From: Takakia lepidozioides
Taxonomy: Eukaryota; Streptophyta; Takakiopsida; Takakiales; Takakiaceae
Direction of reading: 5' to 3'
NCBI GenBank assembly: GCA_030704615.1
Contig: CM060732.1
Span: 52,619,053 to 52,683,052, forward strand
DNA length: 64,000 bases
The notes under the pieces are model-generated. The model did no database searches, was not told the origin of the DNA, and worked only from the letters and a program-made list of their open reading frames with translations. Positions 10,808-20,893 of this stretch are shown piece after piece (within the stretch, counting starts at the first letter, position 1; each line of letters begins with the position of its first letter). The translations under genes and the position numbers were made by a program.

Positions 10808-11096
10808 TTGTGATGGACTAGTGGCAGCCTAGTGATGGACTAGTGGCTGCACTAGTGGTGGCTAGTGGCAGCCTAGTGGTTGGACTAGTGACTGCACTAG
10901 TGGCGGCTAGTGACAGCCTAGTGGTTGGACTAGTGGCTGCACTAGTAGCGGCTAGTGGCAGCCTAGTGGTGGCTAGTGGCAGCCTACTGGTGGACTAGTG
11001 GCTGTACTAGTGGTGGCTAGAGGTGACTAGTGGTTGTCTAGTGGTAGCCTAGTGGTGCACTAGTGGTGGACTAGTGATAGACTAGTGTTTGGTGTG
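10808..11096. repeat. Right inverted arm of CTAGTGG tandem repeats
   Basis: About 290 bp of CTAGTGG-type submonomers of 9-11 bp arranged in a higher-order unit of about 45 bp (GGCTAGTGGCAGCCTAGTGG, then TTGGACTAGTGGCTGCACTA). It is the inverted counterpart of 8196-8416. Each CACTAGTG is itself a palindrome, so the arm can fold locally as well as pair with the other arm. Confidence 0.85.
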
Positions 11097-11102
11097 CACA
11101 TG

Positions 11103-11158
11103 TGTTGTGTGGTTATGGACAACGATGTAGTTGTGTAGCGATATGTATGCGCACGACA
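11103..11158 (+). repeat. 56-bp TG...CA direct repeat, copy 2
   Basis: Second copy of 10432-10487, immediately outside the right repeat arm. Five bases on either outer side (ATCAA before copy 1, CCTTG after copy 2) do not match, so no target-site duplication supports one insertion. Confidence 0.7.
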
Positions 11159-11189
11159 CCTTGGGCCAAACTGTTAGCAATTCTTCCAC

Positions 11190-11660
11190 ATGCGGTCTTG
11201 AAAAAAATAAAATGTCAACAACCATTTCCAATAGAGCCTTGCTTGCAACTTGAGAGACATTTTTTCTTGCAGCCAGAGTCTCGTTGTCCATATTGAAATT
11301 GCCAAACAGAGGTTGCCTCAGCACCTCATTTGATGAGTGCACTGCGCAACATAATTTGAGAGAGGGTGGGAGTGGATTTCATGCCAGACATCCGATATAA
11401 TGGCCGTCCGCCCACGCTGCAGAGCCTGTAGGTGAGCAGTTGTTGGATCTGTCTCCTGAACACACCATCTGAGCGAGGGAATCCGTTACTGAGGCGAATA
11501 CTTTGGGATAGATTTCATTAAACTGAAATGAAGAACCTCTCTCCAAGGACTGACAATGGCAACCAGCAACCTTGGAACCAATTTGGCAAGAAGCACCTTG
11601 ACTTGAGAAGGAATATCTAGCAAGCTCAAACCACCATGTTGTTTCCAATACAAAGCTTTA
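11190..11660 (-). pseudogene. LINE (non-LTR retrotransposon) ORF2 fragment
   Basis: Minus-strand translation gives the post-RT region of plant LINEs: YWKQHGGLSLLDIPSQVKVL near 11640, LVPRLLVAI, then PWREVLHFSLMKSIPKYS near 11520, and after a TAA a further in-frame stretch ending with the block HEIHSHPLSNYV near 11360. A frame change near 11340 leads into EVLRQPLFGNFNMDNE. No 3' tail of the family could be placed. The upstream end at about 11660 joins directly to a U6 snRNA-like sequence. Confidence 0.7.
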
Positions 11661-11663
11661 ACT

Positions 11664-11735
11664 CATATTAGAGCAAGGACCATGCTAATCTTCTCTACAT
11701 CATTCCAATTTTATCAGACATTCTCCCCAAAGAGA
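11664..11735 (-). pseudogene. U6 snRNA pseudogene fused to LINE fragment
   Basis: On the minus strand the sequence starts GTCTCTTTGGGGA, then CTGATAAAATTGGAATGATG, AGAGAAGATTAGCATGG and TCCTTGCTC. These match U6 snRNA from its 5' end to about nucleotide 70 in the right order and spacing, including the conserved ACAGAG-box region (here GTAGAG) and the AAGATTAGCATGG block. Several substitutions lie in positions that are invariant in functional U6, so it is not expected to act in splicing. The LINE fragment follows within a few bases on the same strand. Confidence 0.8.
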
Positions 11736-11739
11736 CCAA

Positions 11740-12677
11740 AATTCAAACTCTCTTTCTCTCAATCCACTGGACAAATTTTATTTTAATATTCTGTAAGTAC
11801 TTTGATGGTGACAAGTGCAAGTGTGCTATTTCAAGTGAGTTGGACATATGACTACAGTGTGCCGGAGAAATGCGAAAGGATTTGCAATGGAGTAGGGATT
11901 ATGGCGGGATTTCGGATTTTGCATGGCCACGTTCCCACTTAGCCTTGCAACGTAATCAAAGTCACTAGGACAACAACATCTAGGAAAGAGGAAGGAAATC
12001 AAAACAATGTTGTCTTGGAAGTCAACTAATTGATTGAGTTAACTTAGGGATGCTTACAAAGGAGATAACCATACCTAACCAAGTGACCAAAAGAGAACCA
12101 AGACCAAAAAGAGTAATATATACCAAAGAAGGCCTAGAAGACTAGGAAACCAACGGAGCCAGGAAAGGCCTAAGAGCGGGGGAGAGCAGAGAACCAAACA
12201 ATGAAGGATAGGTAAAAGGAAAGACAATGAGAGGAGAAGATGGAAGGCAGAAAGACATGCAAAGCATTACGAAACAGAACCCAAGTACAAGCCCAACTAG
12301 CTCCAAATTTGAGCCGTGTTTTCAGCTTCGAGTCCAGTTTAGTACATGACTAGCTGTTACGAAAGGTAGAATACAAATATGTGGGATAGCCATTCATGGT
12401 TGACACAAATAGAAGGACAATGTTCATGTAGACCAAACTTGATAAATATGATTTCATACTTGTAAAACACTCCACATAACACAATGAAGACAAAAGCAAA
12501 CTGTGCTTTCGAGAAGACAATTTTTTTTTGCACGAGCCCAATATATATTAAGAACATGTGCTAGATCTAGATCTCCAATAGGGAGTCCTTGGAAGACACC
12601 ATCATAAATGCATTCAAAGATTATTCTTTGAATGCAAATGTTAAAATAAAATAATATTGACATTTAGACAACAATTG
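11740..12677. other. Intergenic, no gene recognised
   Basis: A-rich sequence with short open frames on the minus strand only; none resembles a known protein. Nothing else was seen. Confidence 0.5.
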
Positions 12678-13142
12678 CTATCTTAGGACCTCAACAACAT
12701 TAGGTACCTGTGGGGTAACCTCAATTCCAATGTAACATGTTTGTGATCCATTAGTAATATGGTGTAGATGGGTCATGACGAGATTGACTTGCATTATCGA
12801 CTCTGAGAAGTGTTGTACATACATCTCAAGGCTATGTTTCCCACGACCTCGGTGGATTTTGCTCACATGTCTTGAAGATTTAAAGAGAAATGTTGCATAT
12901 TGGCTCCGTTCATCTGATCCCATTGTTGCTAGGTTTTTTGGAACCCAAGTTCCTTCTGCAATTGCTGTGTAAGTTCCACAGGAACCTAGGGCCAAGGCAT
13001 TCCTTCGAGCTTCAGTATCATCCCACAACATGTCCAAATCATCAACAATATTCAAAGCTGGGCGGGAATAGAAGATGTTGAAAAGCAAATGCGCATTTCT
13101 AGCGGACGGACGACAGCGACAATAAAAACCTCCTGGGAGCAA
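12678..13142 (-). CDS. Unidentified open frame, possible exon
   Basis: A 154-codon minus-strand frame with balanced, hydrophilic composition and an internal Asp-rich patch (VDDLDMLWDD). I do not recognise a family. It lies downstream, on the same strand, of the AP2-like segment and of two further frames at 13099-13374 and 13473-13667, so it may be a 3' exon of one broken or spliced locus. It could equally be chance or transposon-derived. Confidence 0.3.
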   Translation of the reverse strand: MLPGGFYCRCRPSARNAHLLFNIFYSRPALNIVDDLDMLWDDTEARRNALALGSCGTYTAIAEGTWVPKNLATMGSDERSQYATFLFKSSRHVSKIHRGRGKHSLEMYVQHFSESIMQVNLVMTHLHHITNGSQTCYIGIEVTPQVPNVVEVLR

Positions 13143-13663
13143 TTTCAGCTACATTGTGCTTGTGTCTCCATTGGTTTTTTGTTGGCCACGTGTTATTTTG
13201 CCTAAAACTGTTCCTGTCATCTTTCCAATGCCAATATTGGCACTTCCGCACTTCCACTTGCTGAGACTTCCCCTCCCCTTTACTTGATTGAATTCCTAAG
13301 TTCACAGCAGTGATGTTCTTGCCATTGCCAAAAAGAACAGGTTTTATACAACCATCAGTATCCTCCATCATCAAATCATTGCGATCAAGTCATACAACTT
13401 TACTATCTTCAATACATTGCATTGAGATCTCCATCGAGTCACTCAACCACCCGAAGAAATATTTACTCGTTGTCAAACTTGGTGGAGCCTCCCCTGATAG
13501 CTCAAACTTGACCTTGCTATTGATCTCTCTTCCTTGTCAAACATAAATGCCAGAATCGGATAAATTGCTGCAGATGTTTTTAAACAATCTGGAACTTCTG
13601 AATTTGCAAGCTGCATTCCGTCAGGATCATGAAAATGGTCTCTTCTGTCTTCATAGTCAAATA

Positions 13664-14062
13664 TCATTGTTCAAGATTCTTACCTTCTTTATGATGTATA
13701 TCTAGTTTGGCATTTTTACATGTATTATGTTGCCATTGCTCCTCCTCCTCCTCATCATCATCCTGTTGACCATCTCCTCCGTGCGGTTGATTTCTTGAAA
13801 GCGTCAATCTATTCAAAGTGACAATCACGTCATTGCGCCCATTCGACCTCCGACTGTTAGAATTAGACGTTCCATGATTATCCTTCGAACTAGTACAACT
13901 TGATCCTCCATCACCATTGTCGGAGGGGGTTGGTTCGGCTGGCCTAACATTCTCCCTAGCAAGAATAGTAGAAAAAGTGTCCTTCTTGAGTAAGTCATAC
14001 TTTGCTACCTCCCACAAGAGGAGTGATGTTATTTGACTCACATGCCTCTGCTCCAAGTTCAT
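13664..14062 (-). CDS. Unidentified acidic, Ser/Asn-rich frame downstream of AP2 segment
   Basis: A 132-codon minus-strand frame starting with ATG. It contains a Ser/Asn-rich middle and a run QQDDDEEEEEQWQ near its C-terminus, the type of low-complexity acidic stretch common in plant transcription factors. It follows the AP2-like frame (14095-14367) on the same strand in a different frame. It could be a downstream exon of that gene or part of a frame-shifted relic. The splice junction was not resolved. Confidence 0.35.
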   Translation of the reverse strand: MNLEQRHVSQITSLLLWEVAKYDLLKKDTFSTILARENVRPAEPTPSDNGDGGSSCTSSKDNHGTSNSNSRRSNGRNDVIVTLNRLTLSRNQPHGGDGQQDDDEEEEEQWQHNTCKNAKLDIHHKEGKNLEQ

Positions 14063-14094
14063 ATATTGAAAGAAGCCTCAGATGGTGTAGAAGA

Positions 14095-14367
14095 TCACGC
14101 CCATAACTGTCCATCCCCATTGTCCATTTGGAGATAGAATTTAACGCCAGCATAAGCACGCTCAGCTTGCTCAAGTGTCTTGTACGAGCCAAGCCAAACT
14201 GTTCTCTTCCACTTCGGTGGTCTAATTTCTACGGACCACGTGTTAGATGGGGTATGGAAACGAATTTCTGGGTTCTGACGAGGGATGATTTCTCGACCAT
14301 GCTTACAGTTATCGGCATCATCCGCTGATATGTAGAGCAGTTTGATGATCCCGAATGAACCCAACAT
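14095..14367 (-). pseudogene. AP2/ERF-like DNA-binding domain, probably a gene fragment
   Basis: Minus-strand frame with the core of an AP2/ERF domain: an N-terminal strand around WSVEIRPPKWK, the WLG element (VWLGSY), and the amphipathic helix TLEQAERAYAGVKFYL. The usual YRGVR opening is replaced by RFHTPSNT, and AYD is AYA. AP2/ERF domains bind GCC-box or DRE-type DNA and act in nuclear transcription control. The frame stops soon after the helix, and the sequence upstream (14368-14731) continues only with frame changes. I favour a degraded copy; a spliced divergent gene remains possible. Confidence 0.5.
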
Positions 14368-14809
14368 TTTGTCAAATCATTGGCAGGGACATCCCCTGGA
14401 GTCGACTGTGCATTCGCCGTTTGGGGCATCCCAGATGCATCCGTCAGATTCTGTGCAACGTCCTTTTGTGCTGCTTGCACTGCTCCTGCTTCACCATATA
14501 CCCATGCCTGCCTCATAAAGGCGTAGAGTCTTTCCCGTAATCCTTGGGCCCCGCTAATCGGTTGTAGGATGTGAGGAGGGTCAGGAAAGTTGTAGGGAAT
14601 TCCGGACTCGCTGGCTGGCTTGACTCGCTTCCAGCCACTCCGCTTCCTTGCATCTTCAAGAGGTACTTCTTCATCTTGTAATCTGGCCTGACAAGGGGTT
14701 GATGTTCAAGCGCTGCAACTTTTAATGTCAACTAATGTAACACCCCAGGGCCAGCAGAATTCTCTCCAGACTAACTGTAACACTGTCCCCTCTCGGCTGT
14801 GGCTTGGTT

Positions 14810-15175
14810 CTAAAATTTCAAGCTTGATACAAATGGGCCTTCATATATATATCTGTCTGTGAAGCAGGGATGGTTAACGCATGGTGTCCTTCCGTCGTCG
14901 TGAGAGGACTTCCAGCCATTCGAGTCCTTCATCATTCGACCTGGGAGAATCAGTATATCTATGATGGGATTGAAATACGAACCACCTGAAGCACTGCCAT
15001 TCTTCCGAGCCATATGCGCTAGCCTGTCTACATCTTCTCCGGAAAGGAAATTGCAATTGCACCACTCACTCACACTGCTCGTACCCTGCGTGCCGATCAG
15101 CGCATGTGCCTGGATTGTGTGCAAGTCGAGAATTGATCGGTACTGTGAGAACGTGTTGTCTGCCAAGTCAACCAA
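14810..15175 (-). CDS. Unidentified open frame
   Basis: A 121-codon minus-strand frame starting with ATG, of ordinary amino-acid composition and no family I recognise. It is upstream of, and on the same strand as, the AP2-like segment. It may be a 5' exon of that locus or a chance frame. Confidence 0.25.
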   Translation of the reverse strand: MVDLADNTFSQYRSILDLHTIQAHALIGTQGTSSVSEWCNCNFLSGEDVDRLAHMARKNGSASGGSYFNPIIDILILPGRMMKDSNGWKSSHDDGRTPCVNHPCFTDRYIYEGPFVSSLKF

Positions 15176-16320
15176 ACTACAGTTGTATATTCTAGAAATC
15201 AGTCTATCGACAGCTACGCCTATTGCTAGGCGTTACTTAACCAAAAGATTACATCATCTTTTTTACTTAGCAATACCGACGGAACCGAGAAGGTGCGATG
15301 TCTAGATCTACCTGCTTAATTATCGAACACAAGTGTGTGCATCAGCGAGCATATCATCGAGCTTATTACGCCTCGTTTACGCTTCATAGTGTCTCCCTTG
15401 GATTTGTGTTTCATTCAATATAAAGCACCCAGCAGCAAGAGATGTCTGAAATTTTCATCATGGACAACGCTGCTGTAAGAGAGAAATGTCACTCACCATG
15501 ATGGAAGAGTTCGACTGCTTACAGCAACTGAAACAATGACGACAAGAGGTGATGCTACCAGTTAAAAGGCTCGTCAACAATGCATTTATCCCCTCATCAG
15601 CCTCATCAGACCTGTTGTCCCCCAAATTCAAAGGATCCGCAAGATACTCCTGCCAACGGCAATCTATGCTTATTACACAATCTGCATGCATACACCACTA
15701 GGATGCAGAGATCTAAGCAGAAACACCTGCATAGCTTTATAAAAAGACCCAAGTGGGGTGACTGTACAAATGGGTAGAACTGTCCCCAAGAGGAAAAAAT
15801 CAAAGCTCGTAGAGCTAGATATATTGACACAAAGAAAGATTATCAAACTATTCTAGCATCACCTACAGCCTGAAGATCTAGCAGACATTACTAGTGGAGG
15901 AACGAGATTTGCCAAAATCCTTCTCTCTCTCTCCCTCTCTCAAAAACACACACAAAAATAAACTGATTCATGTCAGATTTAGGGCTGGGGCAGAAATCAT
16001 TGCTGGAGTCGACATGCGTTTTCTATCAAATATGTACTATATCCTCGCCCTTACTTGTACCCTCATTATTCCCTGCAACCCACACCGAAAGAATCACCCC
16101 AGGATTTGCATGTCCATATCTTCCTTCGCTTTCCCTTGAGGCTTGGAGACGGCAACCTGAGGGCGCCAGTGATGGAGCGCCATTATCTTCGAGAAATGTG
16201 GAAATCGATTTATAATTGAAATAAAGGATTGGATTTTCCGCCCAAGAGCCTAGAGGGTTTGAAAGGCACAGCAGGTCTCGCACTTTGCATCTCCCTCGTC
16301 TCTTCACAATCTTTCTCACC
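15176..16320. other. Region upstream of PPR gene 1
   Basis: Contains a pyrimidine-rich stretch (TCTCTCTCTCCCTCTCTC near 15920) followed by an ACAC tract, and no protein I recognise. It should hold the promoter and 5' UTR of the downstream PPR gene. No TATA box could be assigned with confidence. Confidence 0.4.
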
Positions 16321-19275
16321 ATGCACTTCATGGAACCTGTTCACCCCCAACACTCCGTGCCCAATACATTAAGCTCGACACATTCTTATGCTGCATGCAT
16401 GTCCCTGGAGTTTCCAGTCTGGAATCAAACCCAGTTGTTAGATGAGGATCGAAGTTGGGGCAAGGCTGTGAGTCATGGCACAGCCGCCTCCGCAATTGCC
16501 TGTAATGGAGGGAGAAGACAAAGACTACGGGAGACGGAAAGAAGCAAGGAATTTTGTGGAAGTGATGTGGGTTTAGCCTCATTGTGCAAGGAGGGACAAT
16601 GGAAGGAGTTAGTGCGCATTCTAGATCTTGAGGAGCAATTAGGCTTCCGTGCATATTCCCAAAAGTGTGCTGGTCTCTTGCAGGTCTGTGCTAAGACGAA
16701 AACCCTTGGAATTGGCAAGGAGGTCCATGCCCACATCAGTAAAACTGGATTCCATCCAGATGTTTATTTAGGAAACAGTCTTGTCAGCATGTATTGCAAG
16801 TGCGGGAGTGTTGTGGATGCGCGGAAAGTGTTTGAAAAAATGCCTAAGAGAAATGTGGTCTCATGGACTGCGATGATTGCAGGATTAGCTCAGCAAGGGC
16901 ATGGTGAAGAGGCATTTGAACTCTTTGGGCAAATGCAACGAGAGGGCGTGAAGCCTAACAGGATCACATTCATGTCAATCCTGAACGCCTGCGCCAGTCC
17001 AGTGGCTCTGGATCAGGGCAAGCAACTGCATGCAGGCATCATCAAAGCTGGGTTTGTTACGGACGTCCGAGTGGGGACTGCCCTTGTCAGCATGTATTGC
17101 AAGTGCGGGAGTGTGGTAAATGCGCGCCAAGTGTTTGACGAAATGCCTGAACGAAATGTGGTCTCATGGAATGCGATGATTGCGGGACTAGCTCAGCAAG
17201 GGCAGGTTGAAGAGGCATTTCATCTGTTTCAGCATATGCAACTGGTAGACGTGAAGCCAGACAGGATCACCTCAATATCCACCCTCAGTGCATGCAGCCC
17301 GGTAGCTCTGGAACAGGGCAAGAAGCTCCCTGCAGGATTTGAGTCTAATTTTAGTGTGGGAAATCCCCTTGGGAGTATCTGCTGCGAGTGTGGCAGTGTG
17401 GTAGATGCCCGCAAAGTATCTGACAAAATGCCTTCGCGAGATGTCGTGTCATGGACTGCGATGATTGCTGGCTTAGCGCAGCAAGGTCACGGTGCAGAGG
17501 CATCTCACCATTTTGGGCAGATGGAACAACAAGACATGAAGCCAGATAGAATCACTTTCATCACCATCCTCAAGGCATGCGAGAGCCCGAAGGCTCTGGA
17601 ACAGGGTAAGCGGATCCATGCGGGCATCGTCAAAGCTGGATTTGAGTCAGATGTCAATGTGGCGAATGCCCTTTTGACCATGTATTGCAGGTGTGGGAGC
17701 TTGGCGGATGCCCGCAGTGTGTTTGTCAAAATGCCAATGCGGGATGTGGTCACATGGAATGCAATGATTGCAGGAACTACCGAGCAAGGGCTCAGTGTAG
17801 AGGCATTTGACCTTTTCCAGCAGATGGAACAAGAAGGCATGAAGTCAGACGGGGTCACCTTCATCAGCATCCTCAATGCATGCACCAGCCCAGCAGCTCT
17901 GGAACATGGCAAGCGCCTCCATTTGGGCATCATCAAATGTGGATTCGAGTCCAATGTCCATGTAGGGAATGCACTACTTAGCATGTATTACAGGTGCGGG
18001 AGTGTGATGGATGCCCACAAAGTGTTTGACAAACTTCCTCAGCCAGATGTGGTCTCATGGAATGCAATGATCACAGGTTCTGCTCACCAGGGGCATGGTA
18101 CAGAGGCATTTGAACTGTACTGGCAAATGCAGGGAGAAGGCATGAGACCTGACAAGGTCACATTTGTTTGTATCCTTAACGTATGTGCTGGCCTGGCAGT
18201 TCTGGAAGAAGGAAAGTGCGTGCATGCCCAAATCATTACATGTGGCTTTGAGTCAGATGTCCGTGTGGCGAATGCCCTTGTTCATATGTACGCCAAGTGT
18301 GGGAGCGTAGGGGATGCTCGGAAAGTATTTGACAAGATTTTGGAACGAGACCACATCTCGTGGAATGCCATGATAGTAGGATATGCCCAGCATGGGCAAA
18401 GTAAGGAAGCGTTTGCACTCTTTGATCAAATGTTGGGGGAAGGAGTGAAGCCCGACAATGTCACATTTATTGGTGTTCTGTCTGCTTGTAGCCGCGTGGG
18501 CTTAGTTGATGAAGGTCATCTTTACTTCCATGCCATGATTCGGGACCATGGCATCACTCCCACACAGGAGCACTATGCTTGTATAGTGGATCTTCTTGGC
18601 CGTGCAGGGCGCTTGAGTGAGGCAGTGGACTTCATCAACCACATGCCCTTTGAACCGGGTGCTTCAATATGGGGTGCCTTGCTTGGTGCATGCAGAATCC
18701 ATGGCAATGTAGGGCTAGCAGAGCTTGCTGCAGAATGTGCTCTCAAGTTACAACCACAAAATGCTGCAGTGTATGTGCTGCTCTCAAATATCTATGCAGC
18801 GGCTGGCAAGTGGGATGATTTAGCAAATGTAAGAAAGGTGATGAAGGACAGAGGTGTGACAAAGGAGCCAGGGTGCAGCTGGATTGAAGTTGAGAACAAG
18901 ATACACACGTTTGTTGTGGAAGACAGATCACACCCACAAACGAATGAAATCTATGCCGAGTTAGAGAGATTGACAACCCAGATGGAGGAGGCGGGCTATG
19001 TGCCTGACACCCACTTCGCGTTGCATGATGTGGATGAGCAGCATAAGGAACAGGCTCTTTGCCACCACAGTGAAAAACTGGCCATTGCTTTTGGGCTAAT
19101 CAGCACGCCCCCTGGGACACCCATCCACATAATTAAAAACCTTCGGGTATGTGGCGATTGTCACAGTGCCACCAAGTTCATTTCCAATATTGTGGGGCGA
19201 GAAATTGTCACAAGGGATGCTAACCGCTTTCATCACTTCAAGAATGGGGTGTGTTCTTGTGGAGACTATTGGTAA
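16321..19275 (+). CDS. PLS-class pentatricopeptide repeat protein with DYW domain (PPR gene 1)
   Basis: An uninterrupted 984-residue frame from the first in-frame ATG; the frame is also open for 36 bp upstream without ATG. Six P-L-S repeat triplets of about 100 residues are visible, each with a helix resembling [10 protein letters not shown] followed by EAFELF. An E/E+ region and a complete DYW deaminase domain follow: HSE near 19070, CGDCH near 19150, and the C-terminal CSCGDYW. Such proteins recognise single sites in mitochondrial or plastid RNA and convert C to U; HxE and CxxC bind zinc and the Glu is catalytic. The third triplet lacks about seven residues in its helix pair (near 17325-17345), which would shift its target register. 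No introns, as usual for the family. PPR gene 2 is a close relative. The RNA target cannot be read from the sequence. Confidence 0.93.
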   Translation: MHFMEPVHPQHSVPNTLSSTHSYAACMSLEFPVWNQTQLLDEDRSWGKAVSHGTAASAIACNGGRRQRLRETERSKEFCGSDVGLASLCKEGQWKELVRILDLEEQLGFRAYSQKCAGLLQVCAKTKTLGIGKEVHAHISKTGFHPDVYLGNSLVSMYCKCGSVVDARKVFEKMPKRNVVSWTAMIAGLAQQGHGEEAFELFGQMQREGVKPNRITFMSILNACASPVALDQGKQLHAGIIKAGFVTDVRVGTALVSMYCKCGSVVNARQVFDEMPERNVVSWNAMIAGLAQQGQVEEAFHLFQHMQLVDVKPDRITSISTLSACSPVALEQGKKLPAGFESNFSVGNPLGSICCECGSVVDARKVSDKMPSRDVVSWTAMIAGLAQQGHGAEASHHFGQMEQQDMKPDRITFITILKACESPKALEQGKRIHAGIVKAGFESDVNVANALLTMYCRCGSLADARSVFVKMPMRDVVTWNAMIAGTTEQGLSVEAFDLFQQMEQEGMKSDGVTFISILNACTSPAALEHGKRLHLGIIKCGFESNVHVGNALLSMYYRCGSVMDAHKVFDKLPQPDVVSWNAMITGSAHQGHGTEAFELYWQMQGEGMRPDKVTFVCILNVCAGLAVLEEGKCVHAQIITCGFESDVRVANALVHMYAKCGSVGDARKVFDKILERDHISWNAMIVGYAQHGQSKEAFALFDQMLGEGVKPDNVTFIGVLSACSRVGLVDEGHLYFHAMIRDHGITPTQEHYACIVDLLGRAGRLSEAVDFINHMPFEPGASIWGALLGACRIHGNVGLAELAAECALKLQPQNAAVYVLLSNIYAAAGKWDDLANVRKVMKDRGVTKEPGCSWIEVENKIHTFVVEDRSHPQTNEIYAELERLTTQMEEAGYVPDTHFALHDVDEQHKEQALCHHSEKLAIAFGLISTPPGTPIHIIKNLRVCGDCHSATKFISNIVGREIVTRDANRFHHFKNGVCSCGDYW

Positions 19276-20071
19276 TGAGTGAAACAACTGTTGATAATCT
19301 GTCTGTAATCTCGCTCTATCCAGGTGCCGACCACGTGGTTAAGGCCTGGAAGGCTGCTGAATGTCTGGTTCAGTACAGCATAGCAAAAGGGTCTTCATTA
19401 ACTTCACTTAAAGGGGCTGGTGCAAGAGAGTCTGGCCACATTTACCGACAGACACAGACGTTTGGGTTTGGGTTCATGTTGCCAAAACTGTTATCTGCAT
19501 GCAGGACTATTGCGATAAATGTTGGCCGCAAGAATACCAAAGATAGCTCAACAGTAATGGTTGACATCTCCCACAACATTGCTGCCTAGGCGTCTACTTG
19601 CCACCCAACTGACATCAGAAAGCCTTCTACCTGTTTGCAGTCTCTTAGAATAAAGGGGCTAGTGTCAAACTGCGCTTCCCAACAAATTCTGGAAGCATAG
19701 GTGCAACCCAGAAACAAGAGTGTGTGGTAGCCTATCGGACATCCTTCATTCTCATGCACAGGGCTCCCATGTTGACCTGCTTTTAAATCTTAAAAAAAAC
19801 CGCAGTTGCTGCTCTATGAGCCAGTTCCTAGAAAATTCTAATGGTCAACAGTGGAGGTTTGAAGCACGGGCAGACTGTTCTCTGCAACTAGAGAACATGA
19901 AGTTGGGGCATAGAGAGGAGAGTCAAGCCCAATGAATTTGACTTGAATTGACGCACCTGCACTTGCTCACAATTGCTCCAGATCTGAATGAAGCTGAACT
20001 GCAATTTGCCTTTTCACCCAGAACCGTCTGTGCTGCAGCGAGGACAATCGGCATGTGAGTGCATTGTTTAA
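19276..20071. other. Downstream region of PPR gene 1
   Basis: Probably 3' UTR and spacer. No protein was recognised except a possible continuation of the PPR relic annotated next. Confidence 0.4.
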
Positions 20072-20250
20072 GAGGGGCAACTGAAGGAAATTGTGTGGAT
20101 TCTCGGTCTCTGGGAGAAATGGGGCATTGCGGAATATTTGGGAACCTACTTCCGCCCATTGCAAGATTGTGCTAAGCTTGGAACAGGGCAAACTGCTTTG
20201 TGCTGACATCATCAACAGTACATCAACGGTTCTCCTAAACTTTATTCCTA
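20072..20250 (+). pseudogene. Degenerate PPR gene fragment
   Basis: The translation EGQLKEIVWILGLWEKWGI, then LQDCAK, corresponds to the leader of PPR gene 1 (EGQWKELVRILDLEEQLGF, then LQVCAK, at 16590-16700). After a frame change it continues with LEQGKLLCADIIN, which matches the repeat helix seen many times in both PPR genes ([14 protein letters not shown]). Stops and the frame change show it is dead. It lies about 0.8 kb downstream of PPR gene 1 on the same strand, consistent with a decayed tandem copy. Confidence 0.7.
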
Positions 20251-20893
20251 TGTGGAGTCAAACGAAGGACTCGGAGTTGTAAAGCGGAGAAGGGCCAAAA
20301 AGTCAATAATCTGAGAGCTCTGAAGCTCTCAGAATGGAAAGGTCAAGAGTCCACATTACCGCAATTGGCTGATTGAAACAAAAAGATTGCAAAGCTGTGG
20401 ACCAACTGACTGCATTTCCTTGTAAATTGATCATTGACAGCTCTTGATCAAACCATTTTCTTACCAAACAGCTACCATGAAAGTCTGCTTCAGCTCACAT
20501 AACCTTCCTTTATCCGGTTCTTACACCAGGGCCGTAATGACTGCATGTATTTCTTGCATCAGGTGGAGGCTCATGCAAGCAACGGATGCACAACCAAAAT
20601 GACCTCCAATGCTTTGCAAACCAGTGAATGTTAAGGTTCACTGATGGGAAAAACAATCATGACATAACATCTGTTGCAAGAAATTCACATTGTGAAGTGA
20701 AGAATCTCTTAAGTAGGTTAGTCCTGAAGACCACCTCAAGATGTTTCACAAATAGATGCTGCCAGAGCAAAATTTAAGAACTACTATTGTGCATACACGA
20801 CTAGGTTGTAAAACCTGTATCAGCTATAGGAGAGAAAGCTGGGCACAATTCCGACAGAATTCAGCTCAAGATGTCTTCCCTACAAAAAAGGCC

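Noticed and set aside
16285-16320. Upstream TTG start for PPR gene 1, and non-ATG starts for PPR gene 2, NDA and the At4g22030-like gene
   Set aside because: Plant nuclear genes use ATG; an in-frame ATG exists just downstream in each case.
17505-17984. Minus-strand frames opposite the PPR repeats (also around 30965-31384)
   Set aside because: They are periodic shadows of the repeat codons on the plus strand.
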